NCBI RefSeq assembly: GCF_016756615.1
Contig: NZ_AP023262.1
Location: 2,478,501 to 2,542,500 of the forward strand
Length of the DNA stretch: 64,000 bases
Direction: 5' to 3'
DNA from: Mesorhizobium sp. L-8-3
GTDB taxonomy: Bacteria; Pseudomonadota; Alphaproteobacteria; Rhizobiales; Rhizobiaceae
The notes under the pieces were generated by a model. It saw only the letters and a list, made by a program, of their open reading frames with translations, had not been told where the DNA came from and searched no databases. Of this stretch, positions 54,263-63,739 are shown one piece after another. The number at the start of each line of letters is the position of its first letter. Within the stretch, counting starts at the first letter, position 1. Position numbers and translations under genes: made by a program.

Positions 54263-54739
54263 ATGACCAATGTCCTTTTGCGACCGGCGCGAGACGGCGA
54301 ATGTGGCGAGATCAGCGCGCTCTGCCTGCGCTCGAAGGCGGTGTGGGGTTATGATGCGGCCTTCCTGGAGGCCTGCCGCGCGGAACTGTCGATCCAGCCG
54401 GCCGATCTCGATCCCGGGCTGCTGCGCGTCGCCGAGGTCGACGGCAAGCTCGTTGGGGTCGTCCAGATCGCGCCGGAAGGGGCGGACCTCCATCTCGACA
54501 AGCTCTTCATCGATCCCGGGATCCTGCGCACCGGCATCGGCAGGCGGCTCCTGGATTGGGCGGTGGGCCGGGCAGCGGAGCTCGGCGCGGCGCGGCTGGT
54601 CATCGATGCCGATCCGGGGGCGGCCGATTTCTATCGCAGGATGGGAGCGACCGATGCCGGCGTCGTTGCCTCGGGCTCGATACCGGGGCGGTTCCTTCCA
54701 AGGCTTGAACTGCTGTTGGCAGACCCGGCGGGGCGATAG
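54263..54739 (+). CDS. GNAT-family N-acetyltransferase
   Basis: A 158-residue acetyltransferase with LDKLFIDPGILRTGIGRRLL (about residues 77-96), the acetyl-CoA motif, and ADPGAADFYRRMGA near the C-terminus. The ATG at 54263 is preferred to a TTG 39 bp upstream. The acceptor is unknown. It lies 91 bp downstream of uup on the same strand. Confidence 0.85.
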   Translation: MTNVLLRPARDGECGEISALCLRSKAVWGYDAAFLEACRAELSIQPADLDPGLLRVAEVDGKLVGVVQIAPEGADLHLDKLFIDPGILRTGIGRRLLDWAVGRAAELGAARLVIDADPGAADFYRRMGATDAGVVASGSIPGRFLPRLELLLADPAGR

Positions 54740-55074
54740 ACCGGATCTTGTCGCGGGCACGCCACGAGGCGATACGATGTTGCACTGCATCATCCGGCGC
54801 TGATATCCTTGCGTTGGGGGAGCACGCCGGCCGGAACGCGAATGTCGTCCAAAGGGTGCCGCATTGTGGTCGTAGGTGCCTCGGCAACTGGACCCTGGAC
54901 CTCGATCGTCCGCGCCACGTGGCACGGCTTCAAGCCAGGGCATTGCGAGGCTCGTCGAGCAGGGGCGGCGACAATACGGAAGGCGATCCGAGCCCAGATG
55001 CGGCAAATTCGAGACATAACGTTGGCAAGCATGGCGGCGTCCTGCGGCGTGCTTGATGCTTTGTCGGTGTGACA
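54740..55074. other. Intergenic region without a recognised gene
   Basis: About 335 bp between the GNAT gene and the ABC exporter gene. It should contain the promoter of the surface-glycan genes. No convincing open frame, terminator or repeat was seen. Confidence 0.5.
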
Positions 55075-56859
55075 ATGTCGCGTCTGGTGCCTCCAGCGTT
55101 CCCGATGATGAAAAAAGCGCTCGGCTCCCGGTCGCGCATGCTGCCGGCAGTGGTGCTCCTCGGCCTAGTCGGCGCCGGACTTGAAGGCATAGGCATCGGC
55201 CTCGTCATCCCCCTGCTGGGCATCATCACCGGCGGCGCGGCGTCTGCTCAAATGAGCGGCCTTTCGGCGATCTTCCAGAGTTTCGGCCAGACGCTGAGCG
55301 ACGACGTCCGCCTGATGGTGATCGCCGGCTTCATTCTTGCCCTGATCATCCTCAAGAACGTCGTTGCCTACGCCAACACGGTGCTCACCGCTTTCATCTA
55401 TGGCAAGGCCGGCCATTCGATCCGAAGCGCCTTGTCGGAGCAGTTGCTGCGCGTGGGCTATTCCTTCTTCCTGCAGCAAAGTCCCGGGCGGCTGCTCAAC
55501 ATCATTTCGAACGAGTCCTGGCGCGCCTCGGACGCGATCCAGACCGGACTTGCGATCCTCGTGAATGCTTCGGCGGCGGTCATCCTCTTGGCTTTCCTCC
55601 TGCTCCTGTCGTGGAAGATGACCTTGCTCGTCGCACTCGGCCTGTTCGCGGTCCAGGCCGTGCATGCCCTGCTTTCGGCCAGCCTCAAGGTGCCGAGCCG
55701 CCGTGTCACCGCGCTTAACAGCGAGCTTGCCTCGCGCATGCTGCATCTCGTCCACGCAGGGCGTCTGACGCGGATCTTCGGCCAGGAGGTAAGGGAAAAG
55801 GCGGTTTTCGACACGGCTTCCGATGCGGTGCGGCGCGCGGCCTTCTCGCTGCAGGTCCGGCAAGGGTCGTTGCCGCTTCTTTCCGAGACCCTCCACGCCG
55901 CGCTGTTCCTCGGGGTGATCGTCGGCGCCGCCCTGGGCGGTGTGAGCTTTCCCCTGATCGCCGCCTTCGTGATCCTGCTTTATCGCCTTCAGCCGCATGT
56001 CCGGGCCCTGCAGTTCGCCTGGAGCCAGTTCCAGGGCTGGAGCGGATCGCTCGAGGAAGTGACGTGGCTGCTGGATTCGTCCGACAAGCCCAGGGCACCG
56101 CATGGCAATCTGCCCTATGACGGACTGAGCCGACACGTCCAGTTCGACGAAGTGTCGTTCACCTATGCCGGCGCGGAAACCCGCGCCGTGGTCCTGCAGT
56201 CGGCCAGTTTCGAGATCCGCGCAGGACGGTCGACGGCGCTGGTCGGCCGGTCGGGTGCCGGCAAGACGACCATCGTCAATCTGCTGTGCCGGTTCGTCGA
56301 TCCCGACGACGGTGCGATCCTCGTCGATGGCATCCCCCTCGACCAGATCGATCCCGTGCAGTGGCGACGGCAGATCGCGTTGGCCAGCCAGGATCTGGAA
56401 CTGGTGGACGGGACGATACTGGATAACATCGTCTACGGGCAGGAGCGGGCCACGGCTGCCGATGCCGAGCGCGCGGCGAAACTCGCCGAGGCGCATGCCT
56501 TCATCGAGGAACTGCCGCAGCGCTACGACACGATCGTCGGCTATCGAGGCGCGAACCTTTCGGCCGGTCAGCGGCAACGCATCGCGCTGGCGCGGGCCCT
56601 GGTGCGCGACCCAGACATATTGATCCTCGACGAAGCGACCAATGCCCTCGACGGCCTCTCCGAGGCAGCGATCATCGAGACGCTCAAATCGAGGGCGGGC
56701 AAACGCACGACGATCGTCATCAGCCATCATCGCAGTACGATCTCGTTTTGCGACGACATCGTGGTGCTGAGCGAGGGCCGCGTGAAAGGGCAGGGACCAT
56801 TGGCCGCGCTGGGGCCGCTCGAGATGGATGCGCTTTACGAATATGAGGCGGCGAATTGA
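55075..56859 (+). CDS. ABC exporter (fused permease/ATPase, MsbA/PglK-like)
   Basis: A 594-residue half-transporter: six membrane helices (about 20-310) and an ATPase domain (about 345-590) with Walker A GRSGAGKTT, signature LSAGQRQRIALARAL, Walker B ILILDEATNALD and H-loop VISHHRS. The ATG at 55075 is used; a GTG 6 bp upstream and an MM pair further in are alternatives. It is convergent with two glycosyltransferases and an acyltransferase, so it probably flips a lipid-linked saccharide. Confidence 0.88.
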   Translation: MSRLVPPAFPMMKKALGSRSRMLPAVVLLGLVGAGLEGIGIGLVIPLLGIITGGAASAQMSGLSAIFQSFGQTLSDDVRLMVIAGFILALIILKNVVAYANTVLTAFIYGKAGHSIRSALSEQLLRVGYSFFLQQSPGRLLNIISNESWRASDAIQTGLAILVNASAAVILLAFLLLLSWKMTLLVALGLFAVQAVHALLSASLKVPSRRVTALNSELASRMLHLVHAGRLTRIFGQEVREKAVFDTASDAVRRAAFSLQVRQGSLPLLSETLHAALFLGVIVGAALGGVSFPLIAAFVILLYRLQPHVRALQFAWSQFQGWSGSLEEVTWLLDSSDKPRAPHGNLPYDGLSRHVQFDEVSFTYAGAETRAVVLQSASFEIRAGRSTALVGRSGAGKTTIVNLLCRFVDPDDGAILVDGIPLDQIDPVQWRRQIALASQDLELVDGTILDNIVYGQERATAADAERAAKLAEAHAFIEELPQRYDTIVGYRGANLSAGQRQRIALARALVRDPDILILDEATNALDGLSEAAIIETLKSRAGKRTTIVISHHRSTISFCDDIVVLSEGRVKGQGPLAALGPLEMDALYEYEAAN

Positions 56860-56872
56860 GGTGGCCTTCTCC

Positions 56873-58012
56873 TCAACTGCGTCGGTCGAATTCCATAATC
56901 ACCACCTCGCCCGCGCCCGCGTCCGGGTCAATTGCGCTTTTCGAGGAAGTGCTCCTGTCCTTTGTTCTGCGCAACTCCGGGCGCGAGTCTCTTGCGCGCC
57001 CTTGCCGGAATTGCCCCAGCCTGTTTCCTGCCATGCGCCCCAGCAGTGCCAGGGCCATGAACTTGAGCACTCCGGCCAGGTTCATCGCAACCATCGGCCA
57101 GTAGGACAGACGCAGCCCCTCATCGAAGCAAGGTCCTCCGAGACTCTCTCTCCAGGCCGAACGCCCGGTCCAATACAGGTGACGCAAAAGCCAGGGGGCG
57201 CTGCGGCAGTGCTTTGCATAGAGGCCGCCGTTTCCAATGTTGTAGTTGGCATAGATCGAGCGGATCGCTCGCCGCGTCCGCCGCCCGTGGTGATGGAACA
57301 CGGTCATGTCGGGCACATATTCGACCGGGATGCCCAATAGGTGGGCGCGCAGCAGAAAGTCTGTGTCCTCTGCCGCGTGGAGGGCGGCACCTGCGCCGAA
57401 ACGCTCGTCGAACGAGCCGACGAGCGCCCCGACTTCGCGGTGCATCGTCATGTTGCAGCCCTGGATGAAGCCGCCGGGATGGGTCGCGCGCACGAAACGC
57501 TCGGTCGCGGGCGAGGTCTTTATGGTGAAAGGGAGGTCTGCAGGATCGCCCAGTTCGACACGGCCGCCGCGGATAATGCAGCCGTCCCCTTCTGCATAGT
57601 GTCGCTCCAGATCATCGAGATAGTGGCGACTCAACCGGATGTCGTCATCGACGAACACGAGGATATTGCCCCGCGCACGCGCCATACCGGCGTTGCGTGC
57701 CGCGGCCAGCCCCCGTCGCGCCTCCGAAACAATCGTCATCGGCAATTCCGACGAATCGGCCAGTCGCGGGAGCAGCTGCGCCGTGCCGTCGGTCGAGCCG
57801 TTGTCGACCACCACGACTTCGACATGGCATTGAGGACGGGCCTTCGATGCATCTCCGATTGACCGCAAGCAGGCTTCCAGCGCAGCGGCGCGGTTGCGCG
57901 TGCACACAATGAAACTTGCCCGGAGCGGATGGTCCCGGTCGGCATGGGCGTGCCGTGGCATGCCTTCGCGCGGGTCGCATTGCGCCGCGACCGGATTCGA
58001 ACGGCCGCTCAT
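56873..58012 (-). CDS. Glycosyltransferase family 2
   Basis: A 379-residue enzyme with a GT-A fold: SFIVCTRNRAAALEACLRSI (about 33-52), VVVVDNGSTDGT, the metal-binding VFVDDDIRLS, and the catalytic-type HAAEDTDFLLRAHL. A hydrophobic segment near residue 310-330 may anchor it. The ATG overlaps the stop of the preceding glycosyltransferase (ATGA). It is the last gene of acyltransferase-GT2-GT2. Confidence 0.88.
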   Translation of the reverse strand: MSGRSNPVAAQCDPREGMPRHAHADRDHPLRASFIVCTRNRAAALEACLRSIGDASKARPQCHVEVVVVDNGSTDGTAQLLPRLADSSELPMTIVSEARRGLAAARNAGMARARGNILVFVDDDIRLSRHYLDDLERHYAEGDGCIIRGGRVELGDPADLPFTIKTSPATERFVRATHPGGFIQGCNMTMHREVGALVGSFDERFGAGAALHAAEDTDFLLRAHLLGIPVEYVPDMTVFHHHGRRTRRAIRSIYANYNIGNGGLYAKHCRSAPWLLRHLYWTGRSAWRESLGGPCFDEGLRLSYWPMVAMNLAGVLKFMALALLGRMAGNRLGQFRQGRARDSRPELRRTKDRSTSSKSAIDPDAGAGEVVIMEFDRRS

Positions 58013-59181
58013 TCCTGCCAATGCCCGGCAGGTGGAAGTATGGATGAGGCGGGCACCGAACTCATGTAGCGGATCGCCTCGCCCAGGCGCTTGTTCGCCG
58101 CCAGGGAAAGAAGGCTGAGCCCCGGTGCGAGTGAACCGACCTGCCAGGCGTATCTCTCACGCCGCCTGATGAGTCCCCATTTGCCGGTCTCGTCCAGGAA
58201 CTGTCGTGTCAACTCCGGCCGCTTCTCGTCGGCGATCATCGTGTAGATGAAATAGAAGAGATTGAGCCAGCCGGCTTCGTAGCTCGTGCGCGACGGCGCC
58301 GAGGTCGCCGCGACCGCCGTCTCGAGCCGAAGCACATAGTCGGCGGCGGCGCGCACCGATTCGGGTGTTGCCTCTTTGGCGATCGAGCGAAGCAGTCGGT
58401 GATCGGGCATTAGACCTTCTTGCCGAAGATTTTCGCCGACGATGTCGAGATGCGTCGCACGCATGCGCTTCTTGTGCCGGCTGGTCACGCTGCCGTCATG
58501 CGTGCGATAGGCGATCAGGCTCTCTTCCATCATCACCGCCGGGAAATGCGCGGTTATCCGCCTGAACAGGTCAAAATCCTCGGCATGGGGGTAACGCGCG
58601 TCGTAGTGCAGGAGCGCGTCCGGGAGCACGTCTCGGTTGTAGACCACGGTCGAATGGATGAAGATCGTGAAGAACAGCGACAGGATACGCAGATCCCCGG
58701 TTGCGAAGATCGGGTCCCCGATTCCGCGGAACAGGCGGCTGCCGACGAGGCTGTCCACGCCGCCGCCGCAGATCGCGACCGCCGGGTCCCGCTGTAACAC
58801 CGCCACCTGGCGCGACAGACGGAACGGATAGGCGATGTCGTCGGCATCCATTCTCGCGACGAGCTCGCCGCCGGCCAGTTCCAGTCCTTCGTTCAATGAC
58901 GCGATCAGTCCCCTGTTCTCGCGCGATACGATGCGGATGCGGCTGTCGGCCCTGCGGAACTTCTCCAGAATCCGAAGCGAGGCGTCCGTCGAACCATCGT
59001 CGATCGCGATGACCTCGATCCGCCTGTAATCCTGCCGAAGAATGCTGCCGAGCGCCGCGTCGAGATAGGCGCCGCCGTTGTAGACCGGCAGGAGGACCGA
59101 GACGAGGGGCATACCTCTTCCCTGGCGGCGGGCCGTCGTCGCCGGTCGCGCTTCGACCATTGGTGGCGGGGGTGGGATCAC
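58009..59181 (-). CDS. Glycosyltransferase family 2
   Basis: A 390-residue GT2 enzyme: LVSVLLPVYNGGAYLDAALG (about 26-45), IAIDDGSTDASL, and the DxD-type MDADDIAYPFRLSRQ, followed by HAEDFDLFRRI. The GTG at 59181 is chosen because GGAGG lies 4 nt upstream and the start overlaps the acyltransferase stop; ATG 59160 is an alternative. It adds a sugar to the same glycan as its neighbours, but donor and acceptor are unknown. Confidence 0.87.
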   Translation of the reverse strand: MIPPPPPMVEARPATTARRQGRGMPLVSVLLPVYNGGAYLDAALGSILRQDYRRIEVIAIDDGSTDASLRILEKFRRADSRIRIVSRENRGLIASLNEGLELAGGELVARMDADDIAYPFRLSRQVAVLQRDPAVAICGGGVDSLVGSRLFRGIGDPIFATGDLRILSLFFTIFIHSTVVYNRDVLPDALLHYDARYPHAEDFDLFRRITAHFPAVMMEESLIAYRTHDGSVTSRHKKRMRATHLDIVGENLRQEGLMPDHRLLRSIAKEATPESVRAAADYVLRLETAVAATSAPSRTSYEAGWLNLFYFIYTMIADEKRPELTRQFLDETGKWGLIRRRERYAWQVGSLAPGLSLLSLAANKRLGEAIRYMSSVPASSILPPAGHWQE

Positions 59182-60314
59182 GCGGCCTCCATCGCGGGAT
59201 GGCCAGTCCCGGCCCTGGTCTTTGGGGGCCGATCGACCTCCGTCCCGGGCGCGACCAATGGTGTGAGGGGGAAGTAACGCTTGAAGCCGTTGATCGGCTT
59301 TTCCAGAAGCAGCCATGAAAGGCAGGCAACCGCCAGGGTCGCCGCGCCGCCCACAGTCAGCCAGCCCAGCCCGTAGTCGGACATATCCATCGGGATCCAT
59401 GGCTGGGCCTTGATCACCAGCGCCAGCACGACGATGTGGTAGAGATAGAGGCCGTAGCTGATGCGGCCGAGCGCTCGCAGCGGCGACCACTCCATGAACC
59501 TGCCGACTGCGCCCTTGAACCCTGTCGATGCGAGGCCCACGAGAACGACGAGCGGCGCAAGAGGAAGTACTTCCCTCGCGATCCACAGCAGCCACTGGAG
59601 AAGCGGGCCGGTCGGCCTGGGATCGAGCCAGGACAAGACGATAAAGGCGCCGCCCAGGATCAGCGCCGCGGGTTTCAGTCCGCGCGGCCAGGCTGCCGTC
59701 CCGGCGCGGCAGACCGCCAGAAGGCCCCCGGCGGCAAGCGCGTCCATGGAGGCCGGAGGAAGCAGGTCGCGGGCGATGGTCGGCGTGCCGGTGAGCGGCC
59801 AACAGAGGCGGTAGGCGAGCGACAATGCGATGAAGGCGATGCAGATGCGCCCGAGGAAACGCATGGGCGCTGTGAGCATGATCAGCGGCCAGACGAGATA
59901 GAACTGCTCCTCGATGCTGAGCGTCCAGCTATGCACCAGCACCCAGGGCATCCATTCGCCGCGGACCGCATACCAGAAGTTCGAGAGGAACAGCGCCTGC
60001 CACGCCAGCCCGTCCCGGGCCTGCTCCAGATCGATCGCTCCGACAAATGCCAGCATGGCGAAATAGGCTGGGAAAATCCGAAGCACGCGCCGCGCATAGA
60101 AGAACTTCAGCGCATGTCGCAGGTCGAAATCCGGGCCTCCGCGTGCCTGCAGCAGGATGCGGGTGATCAGGAAACCGCTGAGAACGAAGAAGAGACGGAC
60201 ACCCAGATGTCCAAGGTTGGAGCCCGGCACTGCAAAATGCGCATAAAGGACCAGGAGAACGGCGAGGGCCCTGACACTATCGAGCTGTCTATCGTACAAG
60301 TTGAATCCCCGCAT
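59178..60314 (-). CDS. Acyltransferase 3 family protein (OafA/YrhL-like)
   Basis: A 378-residue membrane protein with about 10 helices. Family motifs are DSVRALAVLLVLYAHF (about 12-27) with the catalytic-type His, FFVLSGFLITRILL (about 42-55), RRVLRIFPAYF and WTLSIEEQFYLVWPL. It probably transfers acetyl or another acyl group onto a surface polysaccharide or lipid. It is the first gene of the minus-strand set with two glycosyltransferases. Confidence 0.9.
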   Translation of the reverse strand: MRGFNLYDRQLDSVRALAVLLVLYAHFAVPGSNLGHLGVRLFFVLSGFLITRILLQARGGPDFDLRHALKFFYARRVLRIFPAYFAMLAFVGAIDLEQARDGLAWQALFLSNFWYAVRGEWMPWVLVHSWTLSIEEQFYLVWPLIMLTAPMRFLGRICIAFIALSLAYRLCWPLTGTPTIARDLLPPASMDALAAGGLLAVCRAGTAAWPRGLKPAALILGGAFIVLSWLDPRPTGPLLQWLLWIAREVLPLAPLVVLVGLASTGFKGAVGRFMEWSPLRALGRISYGLYLYHIVVLALVIKAQPWIPMDMSDYGLGWLTVGGAATLAVACLSWLLLEKPINGFKRYFPLTPLVAPGTEVDRPPKTRAGTGHPAMEAA

Positions 60315-60564
60315 TCGGTTCGAGAGTGAACCGTGCAGATCGTTACGCTCCCCATTCTAGACTGTTAGTGGTGTTGATATTGCGGCGCAAGAAATTGAGT
60401 GTTGCACTGCGATACAGGATGTGATCGCAGTCTCTACTTTGCCGCTGGCTGCCTTGTCGGCTTGCAATTCGGCGACAGTTTCGGATGCGTCCGCGTGGCT
60501 CCAAGGGAGCGCACGATCCGTTCCGGGAATTTGCGTCCAGGAAGGCGAATGGGCTCGAGGCGGC

Positions 60565-60930
60565 TCAGGTCCGCTTTGCCGTCAGCTTCGCGGCCAGGGC
60601 TTCCATCCGGTCGGACAGGCCGCCGAGCGCGCCGGTCAGGGCGGCGTCGTTCTTGTCGGCCTTGATCAGAGCGTCGTCGCGGGTCTTGCGGAGCGTGACG
60701 ATCTCGCTCTCCATGCCCTTCACGCGCTTCTGCAGTTCCGACAGCTCGTCCATGACCATGATCCCGGCCATGACTGTCAGCCTCTGGTCGCCGATCTCGC
60801 CGAAGGAATCCTTGAGATGGGAGACATAGCGGTCGAAATGTTGGGCAAGGCCGATCAGGTGCTCTTCCTGGCCTTCGTCGCAGGCCATCCGATACTGCTT
60901 GCCGTCGATCGTCACGGTCACTTGCGGCAT
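60565..60930 (-). CDS. zapA: Cell-division protein ZapA
   Basis: A 121-residue FtsZ-associated protein. The N-terminal ZapA domain (VTVTIDGKQYRMACDEGQEEHL) is followed by VMAGIMVMDEL and a coiled coil (about 65-115). It promotes Z-ring bundling. It follows the DUF4164 gene by 4 bp. In many bacteria zapA precedes 6S RNA and fau; here those lie 26 kb away in the same orientation. Confidence 0.93.
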   Translation of the reverse strand: MPQVTVTIDGKQYRMACDEGQEEHLIGLAQHFDRYVSHLKDSFGEIGDQRLTVMAGIMVMDELSELQKRVKGMESEIVTLRKTRDDALIKADKNDAALTGALGGLSDRMEALAAKLTAKRT

Positions 60931-60934
60931 GGCG

Positions 60935-61207
60935 TCACCTGTCGAGCACGGCGCGAATGGTTTCCATGGCGGTCACGAGCCGGCGGGAGACTTCCTTGTT
61001 GGCTTCCTCGAGACGCTCGGCGCGCGCCTCGGAATTGTCCAGCTCCTGCGCGAGCCGCGCCCTGTCGGCGTTCATGCGCTGCACTTCGGCTTCGGCCTCG
61101 GAGTAGTCCTGGTCCTGCTCCAGTCGCGCGGCCACGGCATTTTCCAACGCCTCGATCGCCTTGCCGAGCCGTCCGATGACCTCCTTGAGTGTTGCTTCTC
61201 CGGTCAT
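60935..61207 (-). CDS. DUF4164 family coiled-coil protein
   Basis: A 90-residue almost wholly coiled-coil protein (EVIGRLGKAIEALENAVAAR to the C-terminus), with the DUF4164 pattern. An aggagcc ribosome-binding site supports the ATG at 61207. It is usually found next to zapA in alphaproteobacteria and probably acts with it at division, although this is inference. Confidence 0.85.
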   Translation of the reverse strand: MTGEATLKEVIGRLGKAIEALENAVAARLEQDQDYSEAEAEVQRMNADRARLAQELDNSEARAERLEEANKEVSRRLVTAMETIRAVLDR

Positions 61208-61563
61208 GGCTCCTGTTCCAAGCCCGCCCAGCATCGAATCGCACGCATTCCAAACGCGTTGCCCGGGAAAGCTTATGCGGGGCGCGAAGCGGGCGTCAAC
61301 AAAGCTCTTGGCGCTTTCCCCTCCATTTGTGCCGGCGAGCCGGGTGTGGCGGCCCTACCCGCCGGCAAGGCTCGTCCGGGCCACTCGGCTTTGGTGCAAG
61401 CTGGCGGTCTGATCGACCATAGGTGCTTGTTAAATCGTTTTAGGCGTGACGCGGCGACGCTACCCGATTTATTGACTCCGTACGGCCAACTGCTATGTGT
61501 CCCCCAGCCTTGGAAGGGGCCAGGCCAATCGCCCCCGAAACCCTCCGAACCCTGCGAGCGATC
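61208..61563. promoter_or_regulatory. Divergent promoter region of tkt and the zapA operon
   Basis: A 356-bp region without genes. A candidate promoter toward tkt has TTGACT (61472-61477) and TATGTG (61494-61499) with a 16-bp spacer, within an AT-richer stretch. It is a weak match, so only the regional call is firm. Confidence 0.4.
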
Positions 61564-63555
61564 ATGAGCAACCGCGAAAAACACGACCGGATGGCGAATG
61601 CGATCCGCTTCCTTTCCATGGACGCCGTCGAGAAGGCCAATTCGGGGCACCCCGGCCTGCCGATGGGCGCGGCCGACATCGCGACGGTGCTGTTCACGCG
61701 CTTCCTGAAATATGATCCGAAAAACCCGCACTGGCCCGATCGCGACCGCTTCGTGCTGTCGGCGGGCCACGGGTCGATGCTGCTCTACTCGCTGCTCTAT
61801 CTGACCGGCTACGAAGACGTCACGATCGACGAGATCAAGAGTTTCCGCCAGCTCGGATCGCGCACGGCCGGCCATCCCGAATACGGCCACGCCGCCGGCA
61901 TCGAGACGACCACCGGTCCGCTCGGCCAGGGCCTGGCCAATTCCGTGGGCATGGCGCTCGCCGAGCGCATCCTCAACGCCAGGTTCGGCGACGACCTCGT
62001 CGACCACTATACCTATGTGCTGGTCGGCGACGGCTGCCTGATGGAGGGCATCTCGCAGGAGGCCCTGGCGCTGGCCGGCCATCTGCAGCTCAGCAAGCTG
62101 ATCGTCATCTGGGACCACAACAACATCTCCATCGACGGCCCCGTGTCGCTCGCGGACAATACGGACCAGCTCGCGCGCTTCGCGGCGTCCGGCTGGAATA
62201 CGCTCGCATGCGACGGCCACGACCCCGACCAGATCGCCGACGCGCTGGAGCGCGCCCGCGGTTCCAACCGGCCGACGCTGATCGCGGCCAAGACCACGAT
62301 CGGTTTCGGTGCGCCGACCAAGGCCGGCACCAACAAGGTGCATGGCTCGCCGCTGGGCGCCGATGAAGTCGCGGCCGCCCGCAAGACGCTCGGCTGGGAC
62401 GCCGCACCCTTCGAGGTCCCCTCCGACATCCTCGACGCCTGGCGCCTGGCCGGCCTCAATGCCGGAAAGAAGCGGGCGCCATGGGAGAAGCGGCTCGCGG
62501 TCGCCGACGCCGAGGTCCGCGCCGAGTTCGAGCGGCGCATGCGCGGGGAGCTTCCGGGCGGACTCGACGCCGCGATCGCCGACTACAAGCAGAAGCTGGC
62601 CGCCGACAGGCCGAAGGTCGCGACCCGCAAATCCTCCGAGATGGCGCTCGAAGTCATCAACGGCATCGTGCCCGAGACGATCGGCGGCTCGGCCGACCTG
62701 ACCGGTTCCAACAACACCAAGACCAGCCAGACCAAGGCGATCGCCGCGGGCGACTACGGCAACCGCTACGTCCATTACGGCATCCGCGAGCACGGCATGG
62801 CCGCGGCCATGAACGGCATGACGCTGCATGGCGGCGTCATCCCCTATGGCGGCACCTTCCTGTGCTTCTCCGACTATGCGCGTCCGGCGATGCGTCTCGC
62901 CTCGCTGATGGGCATCCGGACGATCTTCGTGATGACCCACGATTCCATCGGCCTCGGCGAGGACGGCCCGACCCACCAGCCCGTCGAGCACCTGGCCGCG
63001 CTGCGCGCCATCCCGAACCACACCGTGTTCCGCCCGGCCGACGCGACCGAGGCGGCGGAATGCTGGCAGATCGCGCTCGAGACGCCAAAGACGCCGTCGA
63101 CGCTGGCCCTGACGCGCCAGAATCTGCCTGCCGTGCGCACCGAATACACGGAAGAGAACCTGTGCCGCTACGGCGCCTACGAACTGGCCAGGGCCGACGG
63201 CACGGCTGCGGTCACCATCTTCGCCTCCGGGTCGGAAGTGGAGATCGCGATGGCCGCCCGCAGCCTGCTGCAGGCGCAGGGCCATGCGACACGCGTCGTT
63301 TCCGTTCCCGCCTTCGAGCTGTTCGAGAAGCAGGCCGACAGCTACAAGGCCGCCATCCTCGGTGATGCTCCCGTCAGGGTCGCGATCGAGGCGGGCATCC
63401 GGCAGGGCTGGGACCGCTTCATCGGCACCGACGGCATCTTCATCGGCATGACCGGCTTCGGCGCGAGCGGCACGATCGAGCAGCTCTACGCGCATTTCGG
63501 CATCACGGCGGACGCGACCGTCAAGGCTGTCGAGGCGCGTCTGGCCAGGCGTTGA
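61564..63555 (+). CDS. tkt: Transketolase
   Basis: A 663-residue ThDP enzyme of the pentose phosphate and Calvin-type pathways. N-terminal motif [20 protein letters not shown], ThDP motif [14 protein letters not shown] (about 153), pyrimidine domain with [17 protein letters not shown] (about 459) and a C-terminal domain are complete. The ATG at 61564 starts the family N-terminus. GAPDH follows on the same strand. Confidence 0.97.
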   Translation: MSNREKHDRMANAIRFLSMDAVEKANSGHPGLPMGAADIATVLFTRFLKYDPKNPHWPDRDRFVLSAGHGSMLLYSLLYLTGYEDVTIDEIKSFRQLGSRTAGHPEYGHAAGIETTTGPLGQGLANSVGMALAERILNARFGDDLVDHYTYVLVGDGCLMEGISQEALALAGHLQLSKLIVIWDHNNISIDGPVSLADNTDQLARFAASGWNTLACDGHDPDQIADALERARGSNRPTLIAAKTTIGFGAPTKAGTNKVHGSPLGADEVAAARKTLGWDAAPFEVPSDILDAWRLAGLNAGKKRAPWEKRLAVADAEVRAEFERRMRGELPGGLDAAIADYKQKLAADRPKVATRKSSEMALEVINGIVPETIGGSADLTGSNNTKTSQTKAIAAGDYGNRYVHYGIREHGMAAAMNGMTLHGGVIPYGGTFLCFSDYARPAMRLASLMGIRTIFVMTHDSIGLGEDGPTHQPVEHLAALRAIPNHTVFRPADATEAAECWQIALETPKTPSTLALTRQNLPAVRTEYTEENLCRYGAYELARADGTAAVTIFASGSEVEIAMAARSLLQAQGHATRVVSVPAFELFEKQADSYKAAILGDAPVRVAIEAGIRQGWDRFIGTDGIFIGMTGFGASGTIEQLYAHFGITADATVKAVEARLARR

Positions 63556-63595
63556 GGCCTCGGACCTTGGCCGAACCGGCTTGATCAGGGCCGCA

Positions 63596-63626
63596 CGGCG
63601 GGGCGCGACAAAAACCCGCTCCGCCG
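63596..63626 (+). other. Hairpin between tkt and gap
   Basis: CGGCGGGGCG and CGCTCCGCCG form a 10-bp stem with one G-T wobble and an 11-nt loop, 40 bp after the tkt stop. No T tract follows, so it may be a stabilising or partial-termination structure. The remaining bases to gap presumably include its promoter. Confidence 0.45.
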
Positions 63627-63739
63627 TGGATTCCGTTCAAACGATTTGACCGTCGGCAGCCGCTGGATTCTTGGCGCGGCCGTGGTTAAGAAGCGGCGGG
63701 CACGTTTCAACCCGCTTTCACGCTCCCCGGGAGAAAGAT

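Noticed and set aside
61273..63495. 740-codon minus-strand frame opposite transketolase
   Set aside because: Shadow of a conserved enzyme gene with complete motifs; no start signal or recognisable domain.
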